In this document: positions 8,623 through 17,577 of the stretch, piece after piece
Layout of the letters: each line of letters begins with the position of its first letter
Numbering within the stretch: position 1 is the first letter of the stretch
Assembly (NCBI GenBank): GCA_035258605.1
Contig: DATFXD010000186.1
Location: forward strand, 1 to 34,663
DNA from: AWTP1-13 sp035258605
GTDB taxonomy: Bacteria; Pseudomonadota; Alphaproteobacteria; Rhizobiales; Hyphomicrobiaceae
Direction of reading: 5' to 3'
DNA: 34,663 nt
Program-made: the position numbers and the translations under genes
The notes under the pieces: model-generated
Told to the model about the DNA's origin: nothing
Databases searched by the model: none
Seen by the model: only the letters and a program-made list of their open reading frames with translations

Positions 8623-11600
8623 ATGCGCATCCCGTGTGCGGCTGCGATCTACGCACTGTTCGTTGTGGTTGGCATGGGACTCGGAATTTATCCGGGCGCC
8701 GCCCAATCCGATGCCGAGATCGACGCCCTCAATCGGCGCGCGGCCGAGCTCTATCAGGCCAAGAACTTCGAGGAGGCGATGGCGGCCGCGCAACAGGCGC
8801 TGGCGCTGGCTGAAGCGCGCTTTCCGGCCAACGACCCGCGTTTGAGCAAGCTCCTCAGCAATCTGGCGCTCATCAACGAGGTCCTCAACCGCGCCGCCGA
8901 GGCGGAGCCGCTCTATCGGCGCGCGCTTGCCATTGATGAGGCGGCATCGGGCCCCGACCACATTGCTGTCGGCAGGACGCTGAGCCGGCTGGCGCAGTTT
9001 TGCGCCCGCCAGAAGCGCTATGCCGAGGCCGAAGGCTTCTACCAGCGCTCGGTCTCGCTGTTGGACGGTGCGGCTGGCGCCGATCTCGGCGATGTCGTGG
9101 GCGCGCTCAACGGGCTCGCCAGCATCTACCGCGTACAGGGCCGCTTCAACGAGGCCGAGGCCGTCTATGCGCGCGCCCTCGCAGCCAGCGAGAAGGCGCT
9201 GGGGCCCGATCACATCGATGTGGCGGCCGCCCTGGATCGATTGGCCAGCGTGCAGGAGGCGCAAGGTCGCTATCCCGAGGCGCAGTCGCTCTATCAGCGC
9301 TGCCTTGACATCACCGAACGCGCGCGCGGACCCGATCACCCCGAGCTGCGCAAATGTCTGGAGCGGCTGGCGTCTGGCCATGAACGTCAGCGCCAGTACG
9401 CCGAGGCCGAGGCCCTCTATCAGCGGGCGATCGCCATCACCGAAAAGGCGCTGGGCGCCAATGATCCCGACCTGCGCCCGTGGCTGGAGAAGCTCGCTCG
9501 CGCCTATCAGATGGCGGGCCGCGATCGCGATGCCGAACCCGTCATCAAGCGTGGCCTCACCATCACCGAGACGGCGTTGGGTCCGGAGCATCCCGACCTG
9601 CGGCGCTGGCTTGACAGCCTGGCGGCCAACTACGACGCGCAGCGCCGTAGCGGCGAGGCGGCGCCGCTGTTGGAGCGGGCGCTGGCCATCATGGAGAAGG
9701 CGCTGGGTCCCGAGCATCCCGATCTGCGCGAGCCCCTAGGCAAACTCGCCAGCAGTTACGAGCAGCAGCAGCGTTTGGCCGAGGCCGAGCCGCTGCGCCG
9801 CCGGCAGGTGGCGCTGTTGGAGAAGGCGCGAGGCCCCGATGATGTCCGGTTGCGACCGGCGCTCAACAGCCTGGCATTTCTCTATAAGCGCCAGGGCCGC
9901 TACCGCGAGGCCGAGGCCATCTACCAGCGCATCCTGGTGCTGGCGGAGAAGGAGCCCGGCGGCCCAGACAACACCTATGTGCGCGCTGCCCGCAATGACC
10001 TGATCGAGATTTATACCGCTGAGGCGCGCACCGCCGAGGCCGAGCCGCTCATGCGCCGGGAATTGGCCGCCGCCGAGGCGAAATTCGCCGCCGACCCGCA
10101 GGGCGGCCTCATCAGCCGGCTCGGCCTGCATAATGCCCTCAATCAACTGGGCCGCTTGCTGCGCGAGAGCAACCGACCGGCCGAGGCCGAGGCGCTGTTT
10201 CGTCGCGCGCTCGCCAACGATGAGAAGCTCGATGACGAGCGCGTGTTCAGCGACCTCATCAACCTTGGCTGGGTGTTGCACGACACCAACCGTCTGAGCG
10301 AAGCCGAGCCGCTGCTGCGCCGGGCATTGGCACTCGCCCAGAACGGGCCCAACCATGAACAGGCGCGGGCCCTCAACAGCCTCGGCACGCTGCTCGCCTC
10401 GGCCAATCGCCTGGCCGAAGCCGAGACCCTGTTTCGCCGCGCGCTGCCACTTGCCGAGGAATTTGGCTACGGTCCCCACATCGCCACCACCTTGAGCAAT
10501 CTGGCCGGGCTGCTGCAGGAAACCAATCGACCGACCGAGGCGGAGGCGCTCTATCGCCGCGCGCTTGCCATCGCCGAACAGAGCTTCGGGCCCGAGCACC
10601 CCAACGTCGCCACGCCGCTCAACAACCTGGCAACGCTGTTGCAGGGCCGCAAACGCTATACGGACGCCGAGCCGCTGTTTCGCCGGGCGCTCGCCATCGG
10701 CGAGAAGACGCTTGGACCCGAGCACCCCAAAGTGGCGCTTCGGTTGAGCAATCTGGCCGAGCTCCTCACCGCCACCGAGCGGCGCGCCGAGGCGGAGCCG
10801 CTGTTGCGCCGGGCGCTTGCCATCGACGAGAAGAGCCTCGGCGCCGACCATCCCCGGGTCGCCACCGACCTCAACAGCTTGGCCGCGGTGCTCAAGGACA
10901 CCATCGGGGTGGAGGCGGCGGAACCGCTGGTGCGCCGGGCGCTCGCCATCGACGAGCTGGGTTACGGCTCGGACCATCCCCACGTCGCCAGAGATCTGCA
11001 CAACTTGGCGGTGCTGCGCGCGCAGGCCGGCGATTGGCGCGAGGCCCAATTGCTGCTGGCCCGGGCGACGCCGGTCTGGATCGGCCCTAACGGCGGGGCG
11101 GCGGCTTCCGATCGCGATGCGGCGCTGAAGGGCGCCTTGCGGCAAAATTCCGATGCGCTGCGCTTTCACGCCGTGGCACTCAACCGCGCCGACCCGCATG
11201 CTGCGGGGAGCCGTGCGGCAGCCTTCGAGATCGCGCAATGGGCGCTGCAATCGGAGGCCGGGGAGGCGCTGGCGCAGATGTCGGCGCGTCTCGCCAAGGG
11301 CGAAGGGCCGCTGGTTGACCTCGTGCGCCGGCGCCAGGACCTGGTTGGGCGGCGCCAGATTGAGGACAAGCGCCTGCTTGCCGGCGTCGGTCAAGCCGAT
11401 GCAACGACGGTGACGGCGCTGCGCGCCTCGATGGCCAACATCGACCAGGAGGTGGCCTCGATCGACGCCGAGCTCGACGGCAAATTTCCCGACTACGCCA
11501 ATTTCGCGCACCCCAAACCCCTCTCCATCGCCGGCGTACAAGCCCTGCTCAACGCCGACGAGGCGCTGGTGCTGTTCCTCGACACAAAACAGCGGGCGCG

Positions 11601-13005
11601 GCTGGAGGAGCAGACGCTGATTTGGGTGATCAGCAAGACCAGCGCCAGCTGGCATCGCAGCCCGCTTGGCACGCGCGCGCTGGCCGACAGCGTGCTGGCG
11701 CTGCGTTGCGGGCTCGACCAGGCGCTGTGGAACGAGGCCGACAGCGCGCAAAAGTGCGTCGAGATGGTGGGGCTGCCGCCCGAGGCGGCGGAGAACGCGG
11801 CGCCGCCGGGATTACCATTCGATCTTGCAAGGGCCCACCAGCTCTACACGGCCTTGCTCGGACCGGCGCAAGCCCTGATCAAAGGCAAGCATCTCTTGAT
11901 TGTGCCATCAGGTCCATTGCTCAGTCTGCCCTTCAACGTGCTGGTGGTGGAGCCGCCCGGCAAAGAGCCCTCGGCGAAGCCTGCCGCCTACCGTCGCGCC
12001 GCCTGGCTCGGTCTCCGCCAACCGATCAGCATCCTGCCATCGGTTGCGAGCCTGGCCGCCCTGCGCCGGCATGCGGGCAATTCGGTCGCGCCCGATCCCT
12101 TCCTTGGCTACGGCGATCCGGTCCTCGCCGGTCAGCCCGGCTGCCCCGAGGTCGTGGTTCCCGCCACCTGCCCCGACGAGGAGATCCGGGTTGCCGCCGC
12201 CACGCGCGGTCCGGCTCGCGGCGGTAAGACGCCGGCCACCTTCGCCAGCTACTTCCGTGACGGTCAGGCCGATGTCGGCGAGGTGCGCAAGCTGTGTCCG
12301 CTGCCGGACACCGCGCACGAGCTCGCCTGCGTGGCAAAGAGCCTCGGTGCCAACCAGGACGCGGTCGTGCTCGGCAAGGATATGACCGAGACCGTGGTCA
12401 AGGCGGCCGCGCTCAGCCGCTACCGGGTGGTGCATTTTGCCACCCACGGCCTGCTCGCCGGCGAGGCGGCGCACCTCGGCAATGGGCGCGCCGAGCCGGC
12501 GCTGGTGCTGTCGCCGCCCGAGCAGCCAACCGAGCTCGATGACGGCCTGCTCACCGCCTCCGAGGTGGCGGGCTTGAAGCTCGATGCCGACTGGGTGGTG
12601 CTGTCGGCGTGCAATACCGCGGCCGCAGAAGAGGTCGGCGCGGAGGCGTTGTCAGGGTTGGCGCGCGCCTTCTTTTATGCTGGCGCCCGGGCGCTGTTGG
12701 TTTCGCACTGGCCCGTCGACTCTTATGCCGCCACCCTGCTGACGAGCCGCACCTTCGCCGAGCTACGCCGATCCGGCCGGGTTGGCCGCGCCGAAGCCTT
12801 CCGCCGCGCCATGGTGGCGCTGGCTAATGACGACCGGCGGCCTTGGACCGCCCACCCCTCGGTGTGGGCGCCCTTCGCCGTAGTTGGCGCGGGGGTGAAC
12901 ACCGGGCCCATGCCGGCGGCCGCGCCACGCCAGGCAGCCGGCAAGGCCGACAAAGGCCGCGGCGCATCGGCGGATGACTGGCAAAAGCGCGCCTTCGATC
13001 CCTAG
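8623..13005 (+). CDS. Secreted TPR-repeat protein with C-terminal CHAT (caspase-like) protease domain
   Basis: A 1460-aa protein. Residues 1-27 are a Sec signal peptide ending GAA before QSDAEIDAL. Residues ~30-840 are a long array of ~42-residue TPRs of kinesin-light-chain type (repeated AEAEPLYRRALAIxEK and GPxHPxVAxxLNNLAxL). A helical stretch follows, and residues ~1110-1450 form a CHAT domain (caspase HetF associated with TPRs). The probable catalytic dyad is H1275 in HFATHGLL and C1330 in LSACNTAA, with GLARAFFYAGARALLVSHWPV after it. The very end is DDWQKRAFDP, almost repeated in the paralogue at 27808-32292. CHAT proteins are cysteine peptidases or adaptors activated through their repeats; this one should work outside the cytoplasm. 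A strong ribosome site (GGGAGGGAGGG) precedes ATG 8623. Substrate and trigger are unknown. Confidence 0.93.
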   Translation: MRIPCAAAIYALFVVVGMGLGIYPGAAQSDAEIDALNRRAAELYQAKNFEEAMAAAQQALALAEARFPANDPRLSKLLSNLALINEVLNRAAEAEPLYRRALAIDEAASGPDHIAVGRTLSRLAQFCARQKRYAEAEGFYQRSVSLLDGAAGADLGDVVGALNGLASIYRVQGRFNEAEAVYARALAASEKALGPDHIDVAAALDRLASVQEAQGRYPEAQSLYQRCLDITERARGPDHPELRKCLERLASGHERQRQYAEAEALYQRAIAITEKALGANDPDLRPWLEKLARAYQMAGRDRDAEPVIKRGLTITETALGPEHPDLRRWLDSLAANYDAQRRSGEAAPLLERALAIMEKALGPEHPDLREPLGKLASSYEQQQRLAEAEPLRRRQVALLEKARGPDDVRLRPALNSLAFLYKRQGRYREAEAIYQRILVLAEKEPGGPDNTYVRAARNDLIEIYTAEARTAEAEPLMRRELAAAEAKFAADPQGGLISRLGLHNALNQLGRLLRESNRPAEAEALFRRALANDEKLDDERVFSDLINLGWVLHDTNRLSEAEPLLRRALALAQNGPNHEQARALNSLGTLLASANRLAEAETLFRRALPLAEEFGYGPHIATTLSNLAGLLQETNRPTEAEALYRRALAIAEQSFGPEHPNVATPLNNLATLLQGRKRYTDAEPLFRRALAIGEKTLGPEHPKVALRLSNLAELLTATERRAEAEPLLRRALAIDEKSLGADHPRVATDLNSLAAVLKDTIGVEAAEPLVRRALAIDELGYGSDHPHVARDLHNLAVLRAQAGDWREAQLLLARATPVWIGPNGGAAASDRDAALKGALRQNSDALRFHAVALNRADPHAAGSRAAAFEIAQWALQSEAGEALAQMSARLAKGEGPLVDLVRRRQDLVGRRQIEDKRLLAGVGQADATTVTALRASMANIDQEVASIDAELDGKFPDYANFAHPKPLSIAGVQALLNADEALVLFLDTKQRARLEEQTLIWVISKTSASWHRSPLGTRALADSVLALRCGLDQALWNEADSAQKCVEMVGLPPEAAENAAPPGLPFDLARAHQLYTALLGPAQALIKGKHLLIVPSGPLLSLPFNVLVVEPPGKEPSAKPAAYRRAAWLGLRQPISILPSVASLAALRRHAGNSVAPDPFLGYGDPVLAGQPGCPEVVVPATCPDEEIRVAAATRGPARGGKTPATFASYFRDGQADVGEVRKLCPLPDTAHELACVAKSLGANQDAVVLGKDMTETVVKAAALSRYRVVHFATHGLLAGEAAHLGNGRAEPALVLSPPEQPTELDDGLLTASEVAGLKLDADWVVLSACNTAAAEEVGAEALSGLARAFFYAGARALLVSHWPVDSYAATLLTSRTFAELRRSGRVGRAEAFRRAMVALANDDRRPWTAHPSVWAPFAVVGAGVNTGPMPAAAPRQAAGKADKGRGASADDWQKRAFDP

Positions 13006-13043
13006 ACCTTGGGCCGAGAATGCGATGGCGCGTCGGTGGCTGC

Positions 13044-13076
13044 GGCCCGCAAGCTGGCCACGGCTTGCCGGCTTTT
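13044..13076 (+). terminator. Intrinsic terminator after TPR-CHAT gene
   Basis: GCAAGC (13049-13054) pairs with GCTTGC (13063-13068) around an 8-base loop. After one C-C mismatch the stem extends GGCC/GGCT (13044-13047 with 13070-13073), and TTTT follows at 13073-13076. It lies 38 bases after the stop codon at 13005, in the gap between two convergent genes. Confidence 0.6.
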
Positions 13077-13177
13077 ACCCGTGCTGCTGGCCTGGTCGAT
13101 CACCGTCTGCACGCTCTCGAGCGGCATGCGGCGGCCGCAAGTCCGCATGGCGGTGCGATGATCACATGCTGGGTCGC

Positions 13178-16069
13178 TTATCTCGGCTTTGCGGGCTGGC
13201 CCCAGCGCGAGGGCCCAACGCCATCCGCCAGCTTGGGGGCGGCGACGATGAAGTCGTCGCTTTCGCCGCCGGCGATCAGTTCCTCGCCACTCTTGGTCTG
13301 GTTGGCAAGCCGCGAGCTGGCAAGCTCTTCGGTGCTGAGCCAATACATGCTCTGGTGCGGCGTGCTCAATAGTCGCGTCATCAAGGCGGCATCGACCCCC
13401 ATTTCCACCAGGAAATCCTTCATTCTGACGTAGACGTGCTCGGGGATGCTGCGATCGGAGGCAACCCGCACGGCGCCGCTTTGGCGGAGGTAGTAGGCTG
13501 CCTGGTGGATGCCGACCAGCGCCGTCGCGCCGACCGAGCGCACGGTGCCCGCCGCCAAGATGTTGGTGCAGGCCGAGGCGCAACTCGCCAACTTGCCGCG
13601 CGGCAGCCCAAACGTGATGCGTGCCGCTTCGGCCTTGCGGCACACCTCGCTGCTTGCCGGGCATTTGGCCGGCTCGGTGCGGGTCACATAGACGTCGAGG
13701 TTGCGGGCGCGGATCAGGCGGCCGATGGCATAGGAGGCGTCGAGGTCACCGCCCATCGAATCGATGAACACCGGCAGCCGACGGCCATCGATCCTTTTGA
13801 GGGCGGCACGGAACCGCTCGGGTGTGCTGTGATCGATGCGGCCTACGGCGGCGATCCACTCGGCGCATTGGTCACCGCATTGCGGATCGGCGTTGCGCAC
13901 GATGCTGACCTCCATCGGCGCATTGTTGTGCGAGGGCTCAGTCAACAACCGCAGCCCGAGCAGGGCGCCGCGGTGCTCAGGCTCGACCTCGAGCACCTTG
14001 CGAAAATCATCGGCCGCCTTGGTAAAATTCTTGCTGTAGAAGTAGGCAAGCCCGCGATGAAAAGTGGCGAGCGTCCCCTTGGCGCCCAGCGCGATGGCCT
14101 TGTCGAAATCCTTGATGGCCGGCCCGAATGACTTCAGCAGCAGATGCGCATTGCCGCGCAGGGCATAGCCAGAGGCATTGCTCGGCTCGATCTCGACGCT
14201 CTTGTTGCAATCGGCAAGCGCCTTTTGGTAGGCCTTGGCTTGCAGCTCAATGCTGCAGCGGATGGTATAGCCCAGCGCCACGCCGCGGTTGGCATCGATC
14301 GCCTTGGACGCATCGAGCAGAGCCTGCGTGAACTGTTTTTTGCCGCCATAAGCCAAGCCGCGCAAGGCGTAGGCCGTCCAGGATCCCGGCTCCATGATCA
14401 ACACCTTGTCGAGCTCGCTGATGGCAAGGTCGTATTCGCCACGGCCGATCTGCCGTTCGGCGGCTCGCAGCATGAGCGCGGTCGGCGACGGCGCCGGCGA
14501 CCCTGTCGGCGCCGCGCCGGACGGCGGGCCGGAATTAGGCTGCGGCGGCGTGCTTGGGGGTGTACTGGGCGGCAAGGCGGCGGTGGTAGGGGAGGGGCTC
14601 GCGGCCGGTTGCGGGTTGAGGCTGGCGGCGTGGGCGCGGTCGGCACTGGCGCCTTGCATGCGCCCCAAAGCCTCCAGCACCTCGGCCCGGCGCAGATAGG
14701 TGTCGGCAAACTTCGGGGCGAGTTCGATCGCCTTATTGTAGTCCGGCAGCGCGCGATCGAAGTCACGGAGCGTGACGTAGGCGGCGGCCCGGGCGGTATA
14801 CGCCACCACCAGCGACGGCTGCAGCTCGATCGCCTTGCCGGCATCCTCCACGGCACCCGCCGCGTCGCGCTTGCGGTTTTTGAGGTTGGCCCGGTCGACG
14901 AAGGCAATGGCCAGGGTTGGCCCGAGTTTGATGGCCTCGTCCACATCGGCCATGGCGCGATCGAGCTCGCCCTTGCTCGACAAAGAGGCGCTACGCCGCA
15001 GCCAAAATTCGGCTTGGCTCGGGTCAAGCTCGATCGCCGTCGACAGGTCGGCGATGGCGCGGTCGTGATTGCCCTGCCTGGCATAGGCTTGACCGCGGGC
15101 GGCAAAACCCGGTGCGAAGCGTCGATTGAGGGCAACGACGGTGGTGAGATCGACAATGGCCTTGTCGTAGTCGTGGCGCTCGAGGTGCAACAAACCGCGA
15201 TTGTAGTGGGCGTCGATCAGCGCTGGATTGGCCTCGATCGCCCGGTCGTAGTCGGCCATCGCCAGGTCGTAGCTTTGCTTGCTCAAGGCGGTGCGCCCGC
15301 GCCCGGCGTGGGCGCGCCCACGTTCGACGTAGAAGAGCGGCCGATCGGGATCGAGGCGGATCGCGCTATCCACGGCGGCGATCGCGGCGTCGAACTGCCG
15401 CTGGGTCGTCAGCGCCCTGCCGTGAATGTAGTGGGCAAAGGCATAGTTGGGATGCGCCGCAATCAGCCGTTGGCAGTCGGCAATGGCGGCCGTCGGGTTG
15501 CGCAGGGCCATGTAGGCGGTGGCCCGATCGATGAGAAGTGATGGATTGGTGGGCTCGAGCTCGAGCCCGGCCGAATACTCGGTGATGGCTCCGGCGAAAT
15601 CCCGGCGCACGCTGCGCACGACGCCGCGCGCCTCAAAATCCTTGGCCGCTACCGGGGCAATGGCCAGCAGGCGATCGATGTCCGCTTGCGTCGTCGCCTC
15701 ATTGCCGCTTCCAATCTCCAGGCTGACGCGCCGGCTGAGCGCGAACACATGGGTAGGATCGGCGGCGAGGGCGGCATTGAGGTCCTTGAAGGCCGCCGCG
15801 TTGTTGCCCATTTGCCGCTGCGCGTTGCCACGCAGCGCCAAATAGTCGGCATTGTCGGGCTGCCGTTCGAGCAGCGCGGTGCAGGCCCTGACGATCTCGC
15901 GCAGTGGGCGCGTGGCCTCGCAACCGCCGCCATCGACCGTCGGCCGCGCGGGCGGTTGGGCGCCCGGCGCCGCTGCGAAAGTCTGCGCCTGAGCCCCGGC
16001 CCCGGCCGGCCACAGGAGGGCAACCGCCAGAACCAATCCGGCTCCGCTGCCAGGCACCCGCTTCCTCAT
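13178..16069 (-). CDS. Exported TPR protein with C-terminal ClpP/crotonase-like (COG3904-type) domain
   Basis: A 963-aa protein. It has a signal peptide (residues ~1-26, GLVLAVALLWPAGAGAQA), a first TPR block of ~34-residue repeats (to ~480; motifs AIxLDPSQAEFWLRR, DYNKAIELAPKFADTYLRRA), a Pro/Ser/Thr-rich linker (~482-531), a second shorter TPR block (to ~710), and a C-terminal ClpP-like domain (~715-963). In that domain IDSMGGDLDASYAIG gives the oxyanion loop, S832 in CASAC the nucleophile and H855 in VGIHQA the base, 23 residues apart (25 in classical ClpP). Where ClpP has its Asp, this protein reads HQSMYWLSTEEL with no acid. ATG 16069 has AGGTGAT upstream. The gene is convergent with the TPR-CHAT gene. 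It is likely a periplasmic serine-hydrolase-like protein; activity is uncertain without the Asp. Confidence 0.88.
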   Translation of the reverse strand: MRKRVPGSGAGLVLAVALLWPAGAGAQAQTFAAAPGAQPPARPTVDGGGCEATRPLREIVRACTALLERQPDNADYLALRGNAQRQMGNNAAAFKDLNAALAADPTHVFALSRRVSLEIGSGNEATTQADIDRLLAIAPVAAKDFEARGVVRSVRRDFAGAITEYSAGLELEPTNPSLLIDRATAYMALRNPTAAIADCQRLIAAHPNYAFAHYIHGRALTTQRQFDAAIAAVDSAIRLDPDRPLFYVERGRAHAGRGRTALSKQSYDLAMADYDRAIEANPALIDAHYNRGLLHLERHDYDKAIVDLTTVVALNRRFAPGFAARGQAYARQGNHDRAIADLSTAIELDPSQAEFWLRRSASLSSKGELDRAMADVDEAIKLGPTLAIAFVDRANLKNRKRDAAGAVEDAGKAIELQPSLVVAYTARAAAYVTLRDFDRALPDYNKAIELAPKFADTYLRRAEVLEALGRMQGASADRAHAASLNPQPAASPSPTTAALPPSTPPSTPPQPNSGPPSGAAPTGSPAPSPTALMLRAAERQIGRGEYDLAISELDKVLIMEPGSWTAYALRGLAYGGKKQFTQALLDASKAIDANRGVALGYTIRCSIELQAKAYQKALADCNKSVEIEPSNASGYALRGNAHLLLKSFGPAIKDFDKAIALGAKGTLATFHRGLAYFYSKNFTKAADDFRKVLEVEPEHRGALLGLRLLTEPSHNNAPMEVSIVRNADPQCGDQCAEWIAAVGRIDHSTPERFRAALKRIDGRRLPVFIDSMGGDLDASYAIGRLIRARNLDVYVTRTEPAKCPASSEVCRKAEAARITFGLPRGKLASCASACTNILAAGTVRSVGATALVGIHQAAYYLRQSGAVRVASDRSIPEHVYVRMKDFLVEMGVDAALMTRLLSTPHQSMYWLSTEELASSRLANQTKSGEELIAGGESDDFIVAAPKLADGVGPSRWGQPAKPR

Positions 16070-16471
16070 TGCACATCACCTGAAAGACAATGCACCTAAC
16101 GCGAGGTCGGAACGGAGGTCCTCGGCCACAACCGTGGCCTCCGTGCGTTGGCAAATCCGACGCTCGTTGACCGAATAGAAACGATGCAAAGCCAAAACTA
16201 TTGAGCAGTAGCTGGCGAGACGTCAGCACACTCGGGTCGGCGGCGTCAACAGCGCCGGCGGGCCGGACGTGCCGAGTGCGCGCCGCGGCCCGAGTGCTGC
16301 CGATCCTCCTGCTCCCGCGCCATAGCCGAGCCATGGTGCCCGCCGCCGCAGATCGATTGGCGCGGGCGCCGAGGTAGGCAAGGCCCGCGGCGGGGCGATG
16401 CCCCAACCGCAGACGTGCTGCAAAATCCGCCCCCGGGGCCGCTTGGGTCCGCGCCAGACCTGCCCGCGCCC
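16070..16471. other. Intergenic gap, 402 bases
   Basis: It lies between two - strand genes. No credible ORF. Besides the bulged repeat at 16112-16144 it holds a longer-range inverted repeat: CACTCGG 16229-16235 with CCGAGTG 16272-16278, enclosing CGGCG/CGCCG. The length suggests that the TPR-ClpP-like gene has its own promoter here, but no convincing -35/-10 pair is seen. Confidence 0.4.
16112..16144. promoter_or_regulatory. Bulged inverted repeat in the leader of the TPR-ClpP-like gene
   Basis: ACGGAG (16112-16117) and GGCCAC (16124-16129) pair with GTGGCC (16134-16139) and CTCCGT (16139-16144, sharing one base), leaving a bulge of about 6 bases and an AACC loop. It lies 43-75 bases upstream of the ATG at 16069 on the - strand. 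It could be an mRNA leader hairpin or the end of the transcript of the upstream gene; there is no T-run. Confidence 0.3.
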
Positions 16472-17476
16472 TCAGGTCAATGTAAACGTCAGCTCGCCCA
16501 GCTTTTCGATCGATGTCACGAGCGTGTCACCGGGCTTCAGCCACACCTGCTTGTCCTTGGGGTAGCCGGAAATGACGCCCTCGGGCGTGCCGGTGAAAAT
16601 GATATCACCCGGCTTCAGCGTCATGTGGTGCGAGATATAGCTGACGAGCTGCTTGCAATTAAACACCATATCGCTGGTGTTGGAGGATTGCCGCAGTTGG
16701 CCGTTGACGCGGCATTCAATTTTGAGATTGTCGCCATCGACCTGGTCGGCCGTTACCAGCCACGGACCCACCGGACCGGAGCCGTCGAGCGTCTTGCCCA
16801 GCATCCATTGACTGGAGCGGGACTGCAGGTCGCGGGCCGTGAAATCGTTACCCGTGCAATAGCCGAAGATATATTGCGGCGCCTCGGCCTCGCTCACATT
16901 GCGGGCCGTGCGGCCAATGACGATCACCAGCTCGGCCTCGTAATCGAACTTCTCGGCCTTCTCCTTGGATACGACGATCACGCCACCACAGCCATTGAGC
17001 GCGGTGTTGTACTTGTTGAAGAGGATGGGCTGCGTCGGCACCGGCTGGCCGGTCTCGGCTGCGTGCTTGCGGTAGTTGAGGCCGATGCAAACGATTTTTT
17101 CCGGGTGGGTGACGCAGGGGCCGAACTTGGCCTTGTCCTCGGCGACGAACTGCGTCGGGCTCGCCTTATCGGCGAGGCGCTTCAAGCCCGCCGCGTCGCC
17201 CTGGCCGGCAAACACGGCGCTGATGGTGGTGGGTGCATTCTCCTTGAGCGCTGCTTCGGCGGCGGCAACATCGAGGATACCGCGCTCGGTCCTCAGCCCC
17301 AGACTGTCACCCTTGGCGCCTTTCAGGGTGCAAAAGGTCATGCCGGTGGGAAGCGCGCCGGAGGCGGCGCCCTGTGCGAGCGAGGAACTGTTCACGGCGT
17401 CGAGCTCGACGCCGGCCAGCACCGCACCGCCGGCAAGGCCGGCGGTTTTGAGAAACGTTCTGCGGGTCTTGTTCAT
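16472..17476 (-). CDS. Fumarylacetoacetate hydrolase family protein with Tat signal
   Basis: 334 aa. The N-terminus has a twin-arginine signal (NKTRRTFLKTAGLAGGAVLAG), unusual for this mostly cytoplasmic family. The C-terminal ~220 residues are a full FAH domain: IVCIGLNYRKHAAETG, metal ligands E180 and E182 in DYEAELVIVIGRTARNV, D211 in GNDFTARDLQ, then GPVGPWLVTADQVD and PGDIIFTGTPEGV. Members hydrolyse, decarboxylate or isomerise small 2-oxo acids such as acylpyruvates with a divalent metal. The substrate is not visible here, and no aromatic catabolism genes lie nearby. ATG 17476 follows a clear GGAGG. A Tat signal implies folding with metal in the cytoplasm and export to the periplasm. 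Confidence 0.9.
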   Translation of the reverse strand: MNKTRRTFLKTAGLAGGAVLAGVELDAVNSSSLAQGAASGALPTGMTFCTLKGAKGDSLGLRTERGILDVAAAEAALKENAPTTISAVFAGQGDAAGLKRLADKASPTQFVAEDKAKFGPCVTHPEKIVCIGLNYRKHAAETGQPVPTQPILFNKYNTALNGCGGVIVVSKEKAEKFDYEAELVIVIGRTARNVSEAEAPQYIFGYCTGNDFTARDLQSRSSQWMLGKTLDGSGPVGPWLVTADQVDGDNLKIECRVNGQLRQSSNTSDMVFNCKQLVSYISHHMTLKPGDIIFTGTPEGVISGYPKDKQVWLKPGDTLVTSIEKLGELTFTLT

Positions 17477-17542
17477 GGGTCCTCCAACGGTGAGCTTGAG
17501 CGTGGTCGCGCAGAGCGCTGCCCCGGTTTGTGATCCGCGCCG

Positions 17543-17552
17543 ATGCTAGCAT
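17543..17552. promoter_or_regulatory. 10-bp palindrome upstream of FAH-family gene
   Basis: ATGCTAGCAT is self-complementary and lies 67-76 bases upstream of the ATG at 17476 on the - strand, in the 101-base gap after the L,D-transpeptidase gene. Possible operator; short enough to be chance. Confidence 0.2.
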
Positions 17553-17577
17553 GCGGGCTGGGGAGGCCGCCCGGCGT

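Noticed and set aside
9736..11751. Long - strand frame (671 codons) opposite the first TPR-CHAT gene
   Set aside because: The periodic composition mirrors the TPR repeats on the coding strand. No start signal or family resemblance.
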